Shown: one piece after another, positions 46,103 through 57,500 of the stretch
How the letters are laid out: every line of letters begins with the position of its first letter
How positions within the stretch are numbered: the stretch's first letter is position 1
Assembly: GCF_000013765.1 (NCBI RefSeq)
Contig: NC_007954.1
Span: 1,922,001-1,986,000, forward strand
DNA from: Shewanella denitrificans OS217
Lineage (GTDB): Bacteria > Pseudomonadota > Gammaproteobacteria > Enterobacterales > Shewanellaceae
DNA length: 64,000 nt
Direction of reading: 5' to 3'
Translations under genes and position numbers: made by a program
Notes under the pieces: model-generated
Seen by the model: the letters and a program-made list of their open reading frames with translations, nothing else
What the model was told of the DNA's origin: nothing
Databases searched by the model: none

Positions 46103-46483
46103 ATGGATATTCTTAACAAGGTTACAACTCAACACATTGTTAGACGCTTTGACTGGATGGCATCAGCATTTAACTTAGGTGAGAGTCCGTGTGATTTTTG
46201 CGAACAAGAACGACGTTGTAAACAAGAGCGGTTGGCTTGCCATAGGTTTTTGCACTATGTCGAATATGGAGAGCTAGTGGTTACCACTGACTATGACGAG
46301 CAGCTCCCGAGCCGTGGGCTTTATGTGAAAGTGTTTGTGAATAAGAACGTACACCATTTAGATGAAAATGACATTGTTGAAATCAAGCGATTGAATAATT
46401 TGCGCGGGATGAATCATAAAATGATCGCTGAACAATTCTATATTCTTCCCGAGATGGTTAGAAAAATTGTGGGGGCAGTATGA
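46103..46483 (+). CDS. Small Cys-cluster protein with a possible HTH, upstream of the Q-like gene
   Basis: 126 aa. Four cysteines, C30, C33, C39 and C46, in CDFCEQERRCKQERLACHRF (C-x2-C-x5-C-x6-C-H) suggest a zinc or Fe-S site. The C-terminal part (MNHKMIAEQFYILPEMVRKI) reads like a helix-turn-helix. It overlaps the antiterminator gene by four bases (ATGA), so both are translated together. Small Cys-cluster proteins of this kind occur next to late regulators in lambdoid phages; the family is not certain to me. Confidence 0.6.
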   Translation: MDILNKVTTQHIVRRFDWMASAFNLGESPCDFCEQERRCKQERLACHRFLHYVEYGELVVTTDYDEQLPSRGLYVKVFVNKNVHHLDENDIVEIKRLNNLRGMNHKMIAEQFYILPEMVRKIVGAV

Positions 46484-47034
46484 GCATTGGGTTATTAAAT
46501 AAATTGGTCCCCCAAAGTGTGGCGTTAGATTCTGTGAGTGGTGGCAAGACAGAGATCACTTCAAGTGATGTTGCTGCAGCGTTAGGCTTTGGCAATCTAT
46601 CACCAGCCGCGTGTAATTATGGACTAGCTAAATACTGCGCGAGCAAGCTGGCGGCTAATGAATTGATGGCGTTTTTTAACGATATAATTAAAAAACAAGT
46701 TAAAACAGAGCAATGGACGCAAGGCTTAAAGAGCACTGAAGGCCTTGCCCAATTGATGATGCTTGAAGGTGTGTACGGGGTTCACTGTAATAAATGCAAG
46801 GGCAGGGGGATCGCAGTACATTGCAAGGGTGGCCGCGGCATTTCCAAGGACTGTGAAAAATGTCATGGTACTGGGCTAGGTGCTCTCAGTGAGCGGCGCA
46901 GAGCAGGGATTGCCAATATATCCTCCAGTAGCTGGGATAGACACTGGAAATTAAGATTAAATTCTTTATTAGTGTGCGCCTATGAACTTGAAGAACAATT
47001 ACATCGACATTTAAAATACCAATTTCATCGTTAA
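46480..47034 (+). CDS. Lambda-Q-family antiterminator
   Basis: 184 aa; lambda Q has 207. The likeness to Q is positional over the whole chain: SSDVAAALGFG then GLAKYCASKL near the start (Q: GTDVMAAMGMA, MAAFCGKHEL), the zinc finger CNKCKGRG (C103, C106) and CEKCHGTG (C125, C128), then RRRAGIANISSSSWDRHWK, and a C-terminal helix LLVCAYELEEQLHRHL. Q proteins load onto paused RNA polymerase at a late promoter and make it ignore terminators. Here no phage structural or lysis genes follow; instead the next large gene is a Tc toxin. That makes a role in toxin expression the natural hypothesis. The remaining C115 lies between the two finger halves. Confidence 0.85.
   Translation: MSIGLLNKLVPQSVALDSVSGGKTEITSSDVAAALGFGNLSPAACNYGLAKYCASKLAANELMAFFNDIIKKQVKTEQWTQGLKSTEGLAQLMMLEGVYGVHCNKCKGRGIAVHCKGGRGISKDCEKCHGTGLGALSERRRAGIANISSSSWDRHWKLRLNSLLVCAYELEEQLHRHLKYQFHR
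46988..47017 (+). promoter_or_regulatory. Candidate late promoter in the 3' end of the Q-like gene
   Basis: TTGAAG (46988-46993) and TAAAAT (47012-47017) are 18 bp apart, giving a predicted start near 47024, just at the end of the Q-like gene and about 20 nt before a terminator-like hairpin. In lambda, pR' occupies the same place relative to Q. Sequence-only prediction. Confidence 0.4.
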
Positions 47035-47044
47035 AGCTTCCCTC

Positions 47045-47096
47045 AAATGCACCTATAGTCGCGACAAAATATCCCTGTCGTCTTGGGTGTATTTTT
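47045..47096 (+). terminator. Intrinsic terminator after the Q-like gene (tR'-like)
   Basis: AAATGCACC (47045-47053) pairs with GGTGTATTT (47086-47094, one G-T), and an inner stem CGACA/TGTCG (47062-47066 with 47076-47080) stacks inside; the outer arm runs into TTTTTAT. It would block transcription towards the toxin unless antitermination occurs. Confidence 0.6.
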
Positions 47097-47232
47097 ATGA
47101 ATCATTCTTTTTAAAATATTTTAATACTTTTTCCAGAATCCTTTGGAAGCTGGGACATTTTAATATTAAATATACCCAAGCTCATAGAAGTCTAAATAAA
47201 ACACTTAAACACAAAATGATAAGGGTAATAAA

Positions 47233-47733
47233 ATGTCTAGAGATACCGTGTTGGAAATAGAAGTAAGCCAAAGCGAAGCCGGGTTTATTATTAATGCCAT
47301 GGAAGAATGTAAGTATAAAGACGTCCACAGCCCAATAGAACAGCTTAAGCGACAATTAGAAAATACTTTCTCTGACAATATATTGTTAGTTTCTCTCACA
47401 TTAGATCAAGCTCAGAAAACACTGAATATAGTATTAGACAGACCCTTCCGCGAAGTCTATCAACTGGTAGGGAAAATTAACGACCAGATAAAACTGAAGG
47501 CATCTAATACTCAAATGGAAGAGGTTGAACAAAAAGAGACTATTGTCGATGCACGGAACTGTGTAATTGAGACAAGCCATAAAAGGAGTCCAGCATTGAT
47601 GGAAGAACATCGCGGTGGACAAACGCTAGCTGATAACCCAGAGACCATTGGCAGGCCGCTGGCCGAAGAAGTACTGGGTAGGTTGACAGCTAATGAAAAT
47701 TATCTGAAAGAGTTTTCGGATGGAAGGGGATAG
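47233..47733 (+). CDS. Hypothetical protein, 166 aa
   Basis: Not recognised. ATG at 47233 with GATAAGGG 7-8 bp upstream. The first about 95 residues look folded, alternating strands and helices (TVLEIEVSQSEAGFIINAM, LVSLTLDQAQKTLNIVLDRP); the rest is charged and probably disordered, rich in E, R and T. No signal peptide or membrane segment. It sits between the terminator after the Q-like gene and the split toxin N-terminal gene, in the same direction, with a 179-bp AT-rich gap downstream. Confidence 0.6.
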   Translation: MSRDTVLEIEVSQSEAGFIINAMEECKYKDVHSPIEQLKRQLENTFSDNILLVSLTLDQAQKTLNIVLDRPFREVYQLVGKINDQIKLKASNTQMEEVEQKETIVDARNCVIETSHKRSPALMEEHRGGQTLADNPETIGRPLAEEVLGRLTANENYLKEFSDGRG

Positions 47734-47912
47734 AAAGTACTTATTCTTACCTTGGTCAATTTAACTTCAACACTGGGTTAATCTAGCAATTTTTATATTA
47801 ACGTGGTGTTTAAGAATTACCATTAACAAATTGGCCGTTCCTGTTTTTAAAAACTTGCTTTTACTATTCCTCATAAAAGTGGGTTAACTATTTGTGATAT
47901 TTAGGTGGTCAA

Positions 47913-48353
47913 GTGAAATCTGAAAATATAAGCGTCTATATTGATGCGCTAAGGGTATTTATTGCGGCTAACCCTGAAGTTAAATGGCAGGGTATCAATC
48001 TTAATAGCCCGTCGCAAGTTGATGTTTTGAATTGGGGTGGCTTGGTTGAAGATAGTTTAATAAAAGAAGTTAAAGCCTATCAGCGGCTATTTAGGTTAGT
48101 CGGAGAAAATAAGTCAGAGTTGATTTTTTCAATGCTAGAGAATAACTTGCATTCTGCTATCCAAATTGCAGCTATGCCTAAACAGCACTTCTTTACTGAA
48201 TATTCAACGCTGTTTTTTGAACAAGAAAAAGGCTTTGTTGAAAAGATATTTAAAAAAGCAAAGGCCATTCGCAGTCAAATTCTACTGAGCTATATGCAAC
48301 GTATTCAAACTAGTGAACCGCACAGTAATACAATGAAATCTCTGCAAGCATAA
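47913..48353 (+). CDS. Separate TcA N-terminal segment (Vrp1-like), small protein
   Basis: 146 aa from a GTG at 47913 with AGGTGG upstream. Residues about 45-135 match a segment normally found near the N terminus of TcA-type toxins, just ahead of the SPAAYL motif: VKAYQRLFRLV, then LENNLHSAIQIAAMPKQHFF and FKKAKAIRSQILLSYMQ (family pattern QRlfrl...LL..G.dSA.qIa..p...F). The giant toxin gene 153 bp downstream begins directly at the following segment. The two ORFs are in the same reading frame but separated by three stop codons (48351, 48402 and 48474), and the sequence between them does not read like toxin, so this is a split, not a single point mutation. Confidence 0.6.
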   Translation: MKSENISVYIDALRVFIAANPEVKWQGINLNSPSQVDVLNWGGLVEDSLIKEVKAYQRLFRLVGENKSELIFSMLENNLHSAIQIAAMPKQHFFTEYSTLFFEQEKGFVEKIFKKAKAIRSQILLSYMQRIQTSEPHSNTMKSLQA

Positions 48354-48506
48354 TCCCAAATATTTAGTGAACACCTTAATTGTAGGGTTATCGACTCAGC
48401 GTGAGTTAACTTTTCAATAATTCCCCCCTGTATTTCAGCAGTATTCATATTACTGGTCTTGACCCTGGGCGACTTTTTCTAAAAACAATCTATAGAGAAT
48501 AATTTT

Positions 48507-51500
48507 ATGCGTAATGATAATTTATCTGATTACCAAGATATTTTTGGTGATCTGGATTTTAAACAGGGAGATGAATCCCGAACTGTTTATTCACCTGCTG
48601 CTTACTTGGCGGACCTGTTGCAGTTAATGGAAGATGAGTTTAAAGACGGCGCCGATCTGAATAGCCGACGCGACGATATCAGAAATCGGCTTCTAGACGA
48701 AGAAAATACTTATACTTTAGTACCTTACCTTTCAATTGTTAATGAGGTACTGGAAGGGAAGTTAGGTTCAGATGTCTATACTGATAAGCTGCTTAATGCC
48801 AAGTATCCGTTTAATGCGCCTTTTAGTTTGTCTGAGGAAGAGTTGAAGTTGCACTTAACGTATTTGGGCATTTCATCCGAGACCTTATATAAGTTGTTTG
48901 CCAGGGAGCTTGATGAAGATACCTTAGTGCGAGAGTCGCTTGGGCTGTCGGCGCAGGACTGGGCCGTGCAATTGTCAGATAATTCAGATGATGTCGTCTT
49001 AGCCTATTACGACGAGGACGCCTCTAATATTGCTCCAGCGAAAAGCGCCCTTAGTCAGGTATCACACTTCCTTAAGAAGACGGGGCTTAAGGCCAAACAA
49101 TTCAAGGATCTACTGTTTCAGAACCTGAGTGACGCTGAAATTAGTGACGGCAAACAAAAACATGCGCATATTAATATAAACTCGGTCAGTCCCGGGGAAT
49201 ATGTCTTGCTCGATGAGAATGAAGAGTGGTTAAAAAATAGTAACCCTAGCTCCGCCACTCCTTCTGGTACCTGGTTTGGACGGGTGAATCGTTTTATTCG
49301 CCTTGCCGAAAAAACTCATTTCGGCTTTACCGAGCTAGATACCGTGTTGCGGCATGAGCAAGCGCTAAATTCATCCACCCAGCAACAAACGGCAAAAGCT
49401 TCACTTCGGTTACTTGCTATTGCCAAAGATCTAAAGCAAAAGCTTGATATCACAATGCAAGAGCTGATGGCGTTGATGACGAGTATCAATCAAATTGGCC
49501 ACGGCAACGAAGATCTGCCGCAAGATCTGTTCAATCGGGTCTATAACAACCACTGCGTTAAGCAGGAAAGCCGTTATATCAAAGGCAGTGGCGGGCCAGC
49601 ACATCAATTTACCAATGCCCAATACCAAGAGTTGAGCTATTCAGATGATATCTTCGCCGATGAAAATGAGGATTTTCGCAAGCGAGTTATCCATTCGCTT
49701 AAATTACCGAAAAATGGCCTTGAAGCCATTATCCAAAAATTAAAAGAAAAAGATCAGCACGAGAGCCTGTGGAAAAGCAAAGCGCAAAAAATCGACTTGC
49801 TTAACTTCCTGTATCGTTTTACCCGATTGGCCAGTGCATTGGATGTTAGCCATAATGCGTTGTTCACTCTGTTTGATTTGCTTAAACAAGACTACAGCTT
49901 AAAAGCGTTTAACCAGCACAATAGTTTTATTGAGATCACGCCATCGACCCAGGACAGCTATGATATTTTCTTAAAGGGCACACTCGAAGACCGGCTTTGG
50001 TTGCTGCAAAGTTTAACCGCGCTCAATACTTGGATGCAGGCCCATGACTTTAACGCCGAGCAGCTTTGGCAAATTGCTACCGGTCAGTTGCCGGATAAGC
50101 AGGCGCAGCAGCAACAAAACAAGCAGTTGATGAGTCAACTTGACAGCTTACATCAAGCTTTTAAACCATTGCGATTAAGTCAGAAAAGCTTTCAAAAAGG
50201 CGAGTTTGATGCACGCGCAGCAGGTGTTATCTATCGCAGCCTGACTCAGGTACGCAATGTCGAGGGTGAGCACCAGTTATACCTAGCAGATGCGGGTTCT
50301 GAACAAGCCGCTATTGAGCCCAATCAAACCATTACTCTAGCCGAGCTGGCCATCCAGAGTATGAGCCGGGTGGATAAACTGGACTTCACTGGCTTAGGCA
50401 TAGAACAAAGTCTGGTGGATAAAATTCGCCGTAACCTGTTTTACCGTGGCTACGTTGATAAAGTCGGTGTTATCAAGGGTAAGCACCTACCTGATGATGA
50501 GCAAGACTTTATGCTTGAAACTGACTTTAGCGGTTACCGTACTGCTTTGTTTCAACTGATGCATGACCTTTATCAAAAGGCGGCGGCGAAAACCCCAGCC
50601 GGTGAAGAGGTGCAATTTCACCTTTATCCGTCAGATTTAAGCAGACTGGAAGTGCTAGGTCGTCAATTGCCACACAATGAGTCACAAGAGCTTTATGACA
50701 ACCTTGTCTTCAACCACTACATAGATGAAGAGGGGGCGGTGAAGTACAATGCTTTCTTCAGCCAAGCTGGTAATCATCAGGACTTTGATACCTATACCCA
50801 TATCAACACGCTAAGCCAAGACGTCTACCAATTATTGCAACATCAGCTGATGGAATTTGAGCAAGCTGACTTGTATCTAACGCCAAGTGCCTTTACCGCA
50901 TTAACATTTACAGAAGAAGATTTAGCGGAATTGATGCAGAACCTGCATTTTAACGGCTACCTGGATGAACATAATCGCCTGGTGGGCAAAACGCTACTGC
51001 TTGAACAAACGGCCGAAGACTTTAAATTGGCGTTACCCTTTTTCCCGTATCAGCAAACAATCCACGCTATCCTTACCGATAAAGCGCTGAGCCATCAAGA
51101 TCAGTACCTGGCGATAAACAGTGCCGAGCTGGCCAAGTTGGCGGACAAAGCTATCTCTTTTTGGGCATACGAAGATCTGCAACATCAATATTTGGACGGC
51201 CAGTATCTGACCACCCGAGCCGTGGACTTCTTTGGTGAAGTATCAAACCAAGACAAGCTGGTATTGGGTTATTATTTTGAGCAACAGACCAGTCGTGCGG
51301 TGTTTAAGCGCATGCAACAAATTATCAAGCAGGCACAGGCGTATCAATTAACGGATATTCCACTGGCAGAAATGAAGTTCTATCCTGAAGAAATCGAGCA
51401 ATTGGTTGCGCGTCTGATTGATATGGGGGTCTTGACCCGCAGTCGTCATATTCAGACAGAGCGCTTGGATTACCTGCTCGATGCTAACAATGTCCTTAGC

Positions 51501-54500
51501 TTTAGCCTTGACGGCTTTGAAGACTTCAACAAAGAAATCTTCTTCCTGCTTCAAGGGATCGCAAAACGCACTAAAACAGCAATATCGCAAATTGTTTCCA
51601 CAGAAACCGCCGTGGCGGAACAGCAGCAACAGCTATTGTTTAATCATTTACGTGGCATGTTTGGCTTGGAACAAGCGAGCATGACCGCCATCACTCGGGC
51701 GATGTTTAGTGACCAGCAAGCGGTCATGCAGGCCTGGATGCTGCCGTTGTTTAAGGCCGCTAATGCCCTGGATAAAATAGACAAGATCCCAAGTGACCCA
51801 GCCTTTGTCACTGCCCTTAGGCGTATTCGTCAGTTTGCCCTGTTGGCGGACAAGCTACAATTGACCGGCGAGGAGGTAGACATTGCGTTTTACGATCAAG
51901 ATCTGGTGGCTAAATTTCCAGAAAACCTAGTACTGCCAACAAGCGTCACGCGCATTGATGCTGTACTGGAAACCCCTGATTTTTTGTACCTGTTCCAGGG
52001 AGGAGAGTATTGGATTTATCGGTATCCTGATTATGTCATGGTTGATGGCAGTGCTTTTGCGGATGCCAGTGAGCAGCAAGATGTACTAAAACATCAAGAG
52101 AATGATGATGACCTGCGTGAACAACTAAGGTTAGACCCGGTGCGTGAACTGTTCAAAGCCCATGATAACCTGCTTGTTGATGCCGCCTTTAGCGATAATA
52201 TCGGCAATTATTACATTGTCAGTGGCGACTATTATTATCTCTTGAAGCCGGATGCGGATAATTGGCTTAAGCGTGAAAACGCCTTTGGGCATACAGGGCA
52301 TGAATTTGACGATTTGCCAGCGATTGATGCCGCTTATACCGATGAAAAAGGCCGTTTGTTCCTGTTCTCTCAGGGGCGATATGTACGCTACTCCTCAACA
52401 GATCTTAATAGCAATGATGAGCTATATGTCGACAAGCAATACCCGAAATCTATCCTAGAGCACTGGGCAGATGAAGAGGTTGAGATAAACTGGCCGCAAC
52501 GCTTTGGCGATCGTCTGGATGCTGCTTTTCATGGTCAGGATCACCATGCTTATTTCTTCAAAGATAACACCTTTATTAGCAGTAAGGACAAGGTTGTTAA
52601 AGATATCGCGCGTCATTGGGGGCGGGTAAAACATGATTTAGGCCGCAGCGACAACATAGATGCAGCCTATACAGAACAAGGGGCCCTGTATTTATTTGTC
52701 AATGACTTGGTGCACAAATATCTTGATGGTATCGAACATCAAGGTATTCGCATGGCAGAGGGTTACCCCAAAACGATTAACGAGCATTTCCCGCACCTGC
52801 CGGCGGAATTTAGCCAAGGGGTCGATGCCGCCTTCAAAGGAGAGGATGGCAAGTATCACCTGTTCAAGGGTGAGTATTCGGTGGCTTTTACCGCCACAGA
52901 CACCAGTATTGCACTAAACAGAGTGACCCAGTCCTGGGGTAAGCAAGTTCAAGGTGTTCAGGGCGCTGACGGCATTAGCGCCGCGTTAACCGCGCTCGAC
53001 GGGGCCACTTATGTCTTCTCAGGTGATCACTACTATCGCTACTCAAAAGGTGATTATACCAAGCCAGATGACAGCTACCCCCGTCTGATCCGCGAAGACT
53101 GGCAGGGCTTGAAAAGCATAGATGCGGCATTTGTGCTTGACGGTAAAACCTATCTTTTTGGCAAGAAAGAAGGCAGTAATGAAGCGGTTTACCTGCGTTA
53201 TTCCACCTCAGATTATACCAAGATAGACCAAGTAGATGAGGACGATGAAAGCTATATCAAACCACTAGGCAACATCTATGATGTGGTTGAGGTAGATGAA
53301 TTTCCGCGCCAACAAGATGATCTTTTCTGGAGTCTACCGGACAGCTTAATTGAGCAAGGTTTCAGTCAAGTTGACGCCGTCCTAAATACCCTCGCGGGTA
53401 AAACATTGCTCTTTAGTGGCGACAGGTATGTTGAATTTGACCAACACCAGATGTCCCGTTGGTGGTCAGAGCCAAAAACATTATTAGAAACCTGGCCTGA
53501 AATGGCATTTACTAAGATTGACGCTGCCTTTGCCGGTAAGGATGGTAAAACCTATCTATTTTCTGGCGGTAAATACCTGTGTTTTCGGGATCCTGAGCTT
53601 TGCCATCTGCAGGACACTGTACCGGGTAATGTTACCGACCTTTGGAAAAATGCTAAGAACAATATTGCAGCAGGGGCTGCCGTTGATGCAGCGTTTGTGG
53701 TCACTTCCCGTGAAATGGATGAGGATGCCTCCGTTGATGCGCCCAAAGTCACTACCCGGCACACCTACCTGTTTGCCGGCGATCAGTTCTACCGTTATCA
53801 GGGCAGCAATTATAGCCAGGTAGAGGCGGGTTATCCTTTACCTCTGTCCAAGCTCTCCCAAGAGCCTCGGTTTGAGCACTTAAAGCCGGGAATGGAGCTG
53901 GGCATAGATGCGGTTTTCTCAGATGAGCGCAATGTTTATTTGTTTAAAGGCAAACAATGCCATATCGTCTCTGAAGAAGAACACCAGCATTACAATAAGG
54001 CTGAGTTTGAAGGCATTGATGCCTCAGTGACGGAAATGGGTCGTGTTTTCACCCGTCGTGGTAATAACTGGCAAAGCCTCAGTGCCATTGAAGGTGAATT
54101 TATCGCTAGTCAGGCCTCAATGCCTGAGTTGCTAGAACAGGTACCGAATAGCTTACATGCCAGTATCAGTGCAACGCTACAAGACAATGACGGCAACAGC
54201 TACTTCTTTGCCGGCAATCAATGCTATAACCACCAGTTGCAGGTCAAGTATGATATCGAGAAGGAGTGGGGCCGTTCACGCAATACCATCGCGGAGCAAG
54301 GCCACATAAATACCGGCTTTGTCGGTCGTGATGGCATCACTTATGTGTTTGCCGATGATCTCTGCTACAGCTATACCAACTTGAATGATATTACTTCGGG
54401 CAATGTAAAACTGGACAAGCCGCCAGAATCAATTGCTGAGCTTTGGGGGCCGCTGCGTAACGTGGTATCCGCTTTCGTCTGGAAAGAAAAGACCTACCTG

Positions 54501-57500
54501 TTTGAACAAGCAGACGTATCGGGACGGGCGCGCTATCTGGTATTTTCAAGCGATGATTATCGCCATGAAACCCCTAAACTAGAGCACAGTCAGTACCCCA
54601 ATTTGTGGAAAATGGGCCAAGCCCAATATCAGTTGGGTTTTAACCATTATGACTGCATGTTTGTCCACGGTGATAATGCTATCTTCATCAAAGATCAGCA
54701 GTTTATCCGTTATAATATCCCGGACGAAAACTGGTCTTACCCAAAAGATCTTAGCCTGTTATTTTCAGGACTAGCGTTTAACAAAACCACTTTTAAAGGG
54801 ATCAGCAATGCCTTTAAAGGGCCCAATGATGAAGTCTACTTCTACTCCCATGCCTGTTATGTGAAATGGACCGATACCGGGGTAACGGACATTTACCAGG
54901 TGAATAAACACTGGGGCTTACTCGATAATCCCTTGGCCAATGGTGTCGATGCCACTTTAGTACATCAAGGGATCACTTACCTATTTTTCGGTAAACATTA
55001 TGTACGCTACTCCAGCGCAGACTACCGACGAGTGGATGATGGCTATCCCAAATTAACTCATGTCGATTTGGTCAAAGAAATGCCGTTTAAAGCCATGGGG
55101 GCTGATTTCCAATACGCTTTGGATAAATTGCCACTAGCGGGCTCAGGGGTACATATTCGCGGGGTACACACCAATGCGCGTAATACTTATGTCTTTATCG
55201 ATAATCAGTTATTTGTCGGGGCAAACTCCCTTACCCATGAGTTGTTGACCCAGGAAATTGGTTTTATCGACAATAACTTTACTTATGAAGGCGTGGTTGA
55301 TGCGGCCGTGTGTTTCAACGATCCGAATAACAGCAGTGTGAAAACCTGGCTGTTTTCTGGTGATCAATATGTGCGTTATAGTCAGGGACATTATGATTAT
55401 ATTGACGCTGGTTATCCTAAGGGCATCAGCGAGTTTACTGTTGCCGAAAACGCCAACAATCAAGATATGCCCCAAGACTTTCACTTGGGCATAGATGCCG
55501 CTTTTGTTCACAACAAACAAATATGCTTTTACAAAAATGGTATCACCTGGAATGCCAATACCGGGGTAAAAGATAGGCAATGGGGCCAGGTAAAGAACCG
55601 CTTAAAAGAGGCTTTTGCTGTAGGAGATAAAAGTATCGACGGCGCTTACACCGACGATCTTGGCCACTTATATGTCTTCAAACACGATCAGTACACGCGC
55701 TATAGCGATAGTCAATCCCTATTCAGTGATGATGAAGACGCCCTGCGCTATATGGATGACGGATATCCTATGGCCTTAACTGAGCACCCAGCACATGTGC
55801 CCTATGAGCTCTATCAGCCAGCCTCATCGCAAACCATAGGCGAATTAAGCGGTGTATTTCGTTTTGAGAACCGAATTTTCTTTAGCAAAGGGGATAAATA
55901 TATCAGCTACCACAGCGGCAGTGATGTCTGTATGGCTGTGCGTGAACCCATGCTGTTTAGCAGCCGTTTTGCAAAGGCCTCGGATTATCTACTCAGAGAT
56001 ATTTACCTGCTGAGTCAATTTAAGCAGCTTAATAATCAATTTAGCGGCGCCAATACCAGCTTAACCGAGTTGTTATCGCGCAATGTACAAGGTGATGAGC
56101 CGTATTGGGCCTTAAGTGAAATCTTTGGTTTTGAAAAGCAAGACATTCGTTGGTTCAAGGAAAAAAATGCCTTTTTGTCAGCTTCAACCAATGATGTCGA
56201 ACGCCGTTTTAATATCGAACTTATCGTCCGATTGCATGATGTGCTGTCGACACTGCAAGGTATTAATGTCAGGGCCAGTAACTTCTATCAAGATGTTTGG
56301 CGTCCGCTTTATGATGCAAGCTGGACGCCGGTATTTGACAAAACCTTGGATGAGATGAAGCAGCCGCTGCCAAATACTGCCAGCGAGCGGGAAAAACTGA
56401 CGCATAGCAAACAGCTTGCACTGCAGGAGCTGGCAGCGAGTAACCTCGAGTATTACGCGCGCCATCATGCGTCCGATGAAGTCGGAAAGCGCTTATTTGG
56501 TCAAAGCTGCGATCAAAACTTTGTCACCTTAAAAGATCAGCTAGCGCGTGAGCTTAATACCTTAAAACGTGACGCCTTGGTGCCTTATGCCATCGCCAAT
56601 ATGGTCAATATTGGAGATGTTAGGGAGCTTTACGAGGAGCTATTGATTGATGTGCAGATGGAGAATGAAGCCAATACCTCAACGTTAAAAGAGGCGACTA
56701 TGGCCTTGCAGCTGTTCTTTCATCGTTACTTCTTAAGTCTCGAACAGGCTGAGCTTAACGGTAAAACCAGCGATAACGAGGAGGACTTGATTGCCTCGTT
56801 AAAAGACAAATGGCAATGGATGCAAAACTATCGGGTGTGGGAAGCCAACCGTAAGGTATTCCTTTACCCGGAAAACTACATTCGCCCTGAGCTTAGAGAC
56901 AGCAAAACCCCGCCATTTGAAACCTTAGAGCAGGATTTGAACCAGGGTGAAATCAATGATGACAATATGCAAAAGGTGTTTAAAAAGTACCTGGATGAAT
57001 ACACCGAAGTCTCGCGTTTAAAAATTGCCGGCGGCTATCTCTATGATGAAGATGCCAAAGATGATGCAGTAGCGGTCAATAAAAAACTGGTGCTGTTTGG
57101 TCGTACTAAGTCAGATCCACTGCGTTACTATTATCGTTTTGGTAATTTTCTGGGGGGGCAAACCCAAAACGACAGCTGGGAACCTTGGCTGCCGGTTAAT
57201 ATTCCGATTGAGGGCGAGCGGGTCTATCCTGTCTTTGCCTTTAACCGGGTGTTTGTGTTCTGGGCTAAGGTCGATATTGTGCCGCCTGACAGCAATCAGG
57301 CGACTTTTCATGAGACCAAAGACGGCGATACCACCACCTTTGAGAACGAGGGGAATAACGCCAGTTATAACGTCAGTATTTACTTCTCCTACTACAACCT
57401 TAATAAAGAGTGGATTCAGCCGCAGAAGTTAAAAACGGTGTTTGAAAAAGATCAGTGGGGTGGTGCCATTGTTGATGAGTTACAGTCTAAATACGGCATT

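Noticed and set aside
45682..48506. An intact prophage or an integration site
   Set aside because: Only a Q-like gene and a Cys-cluster gene are phage-like; there is no integrase, terminase, capsid, lysis gene, tRNA or flanking direct repeat in the window.
51945..55930. The repeat region as a CRISPR array or DNA satellite
   Set aside because: Similarity is at the protein level with blade-length spacing; the DNA copies are diverged and lie in one open frame.
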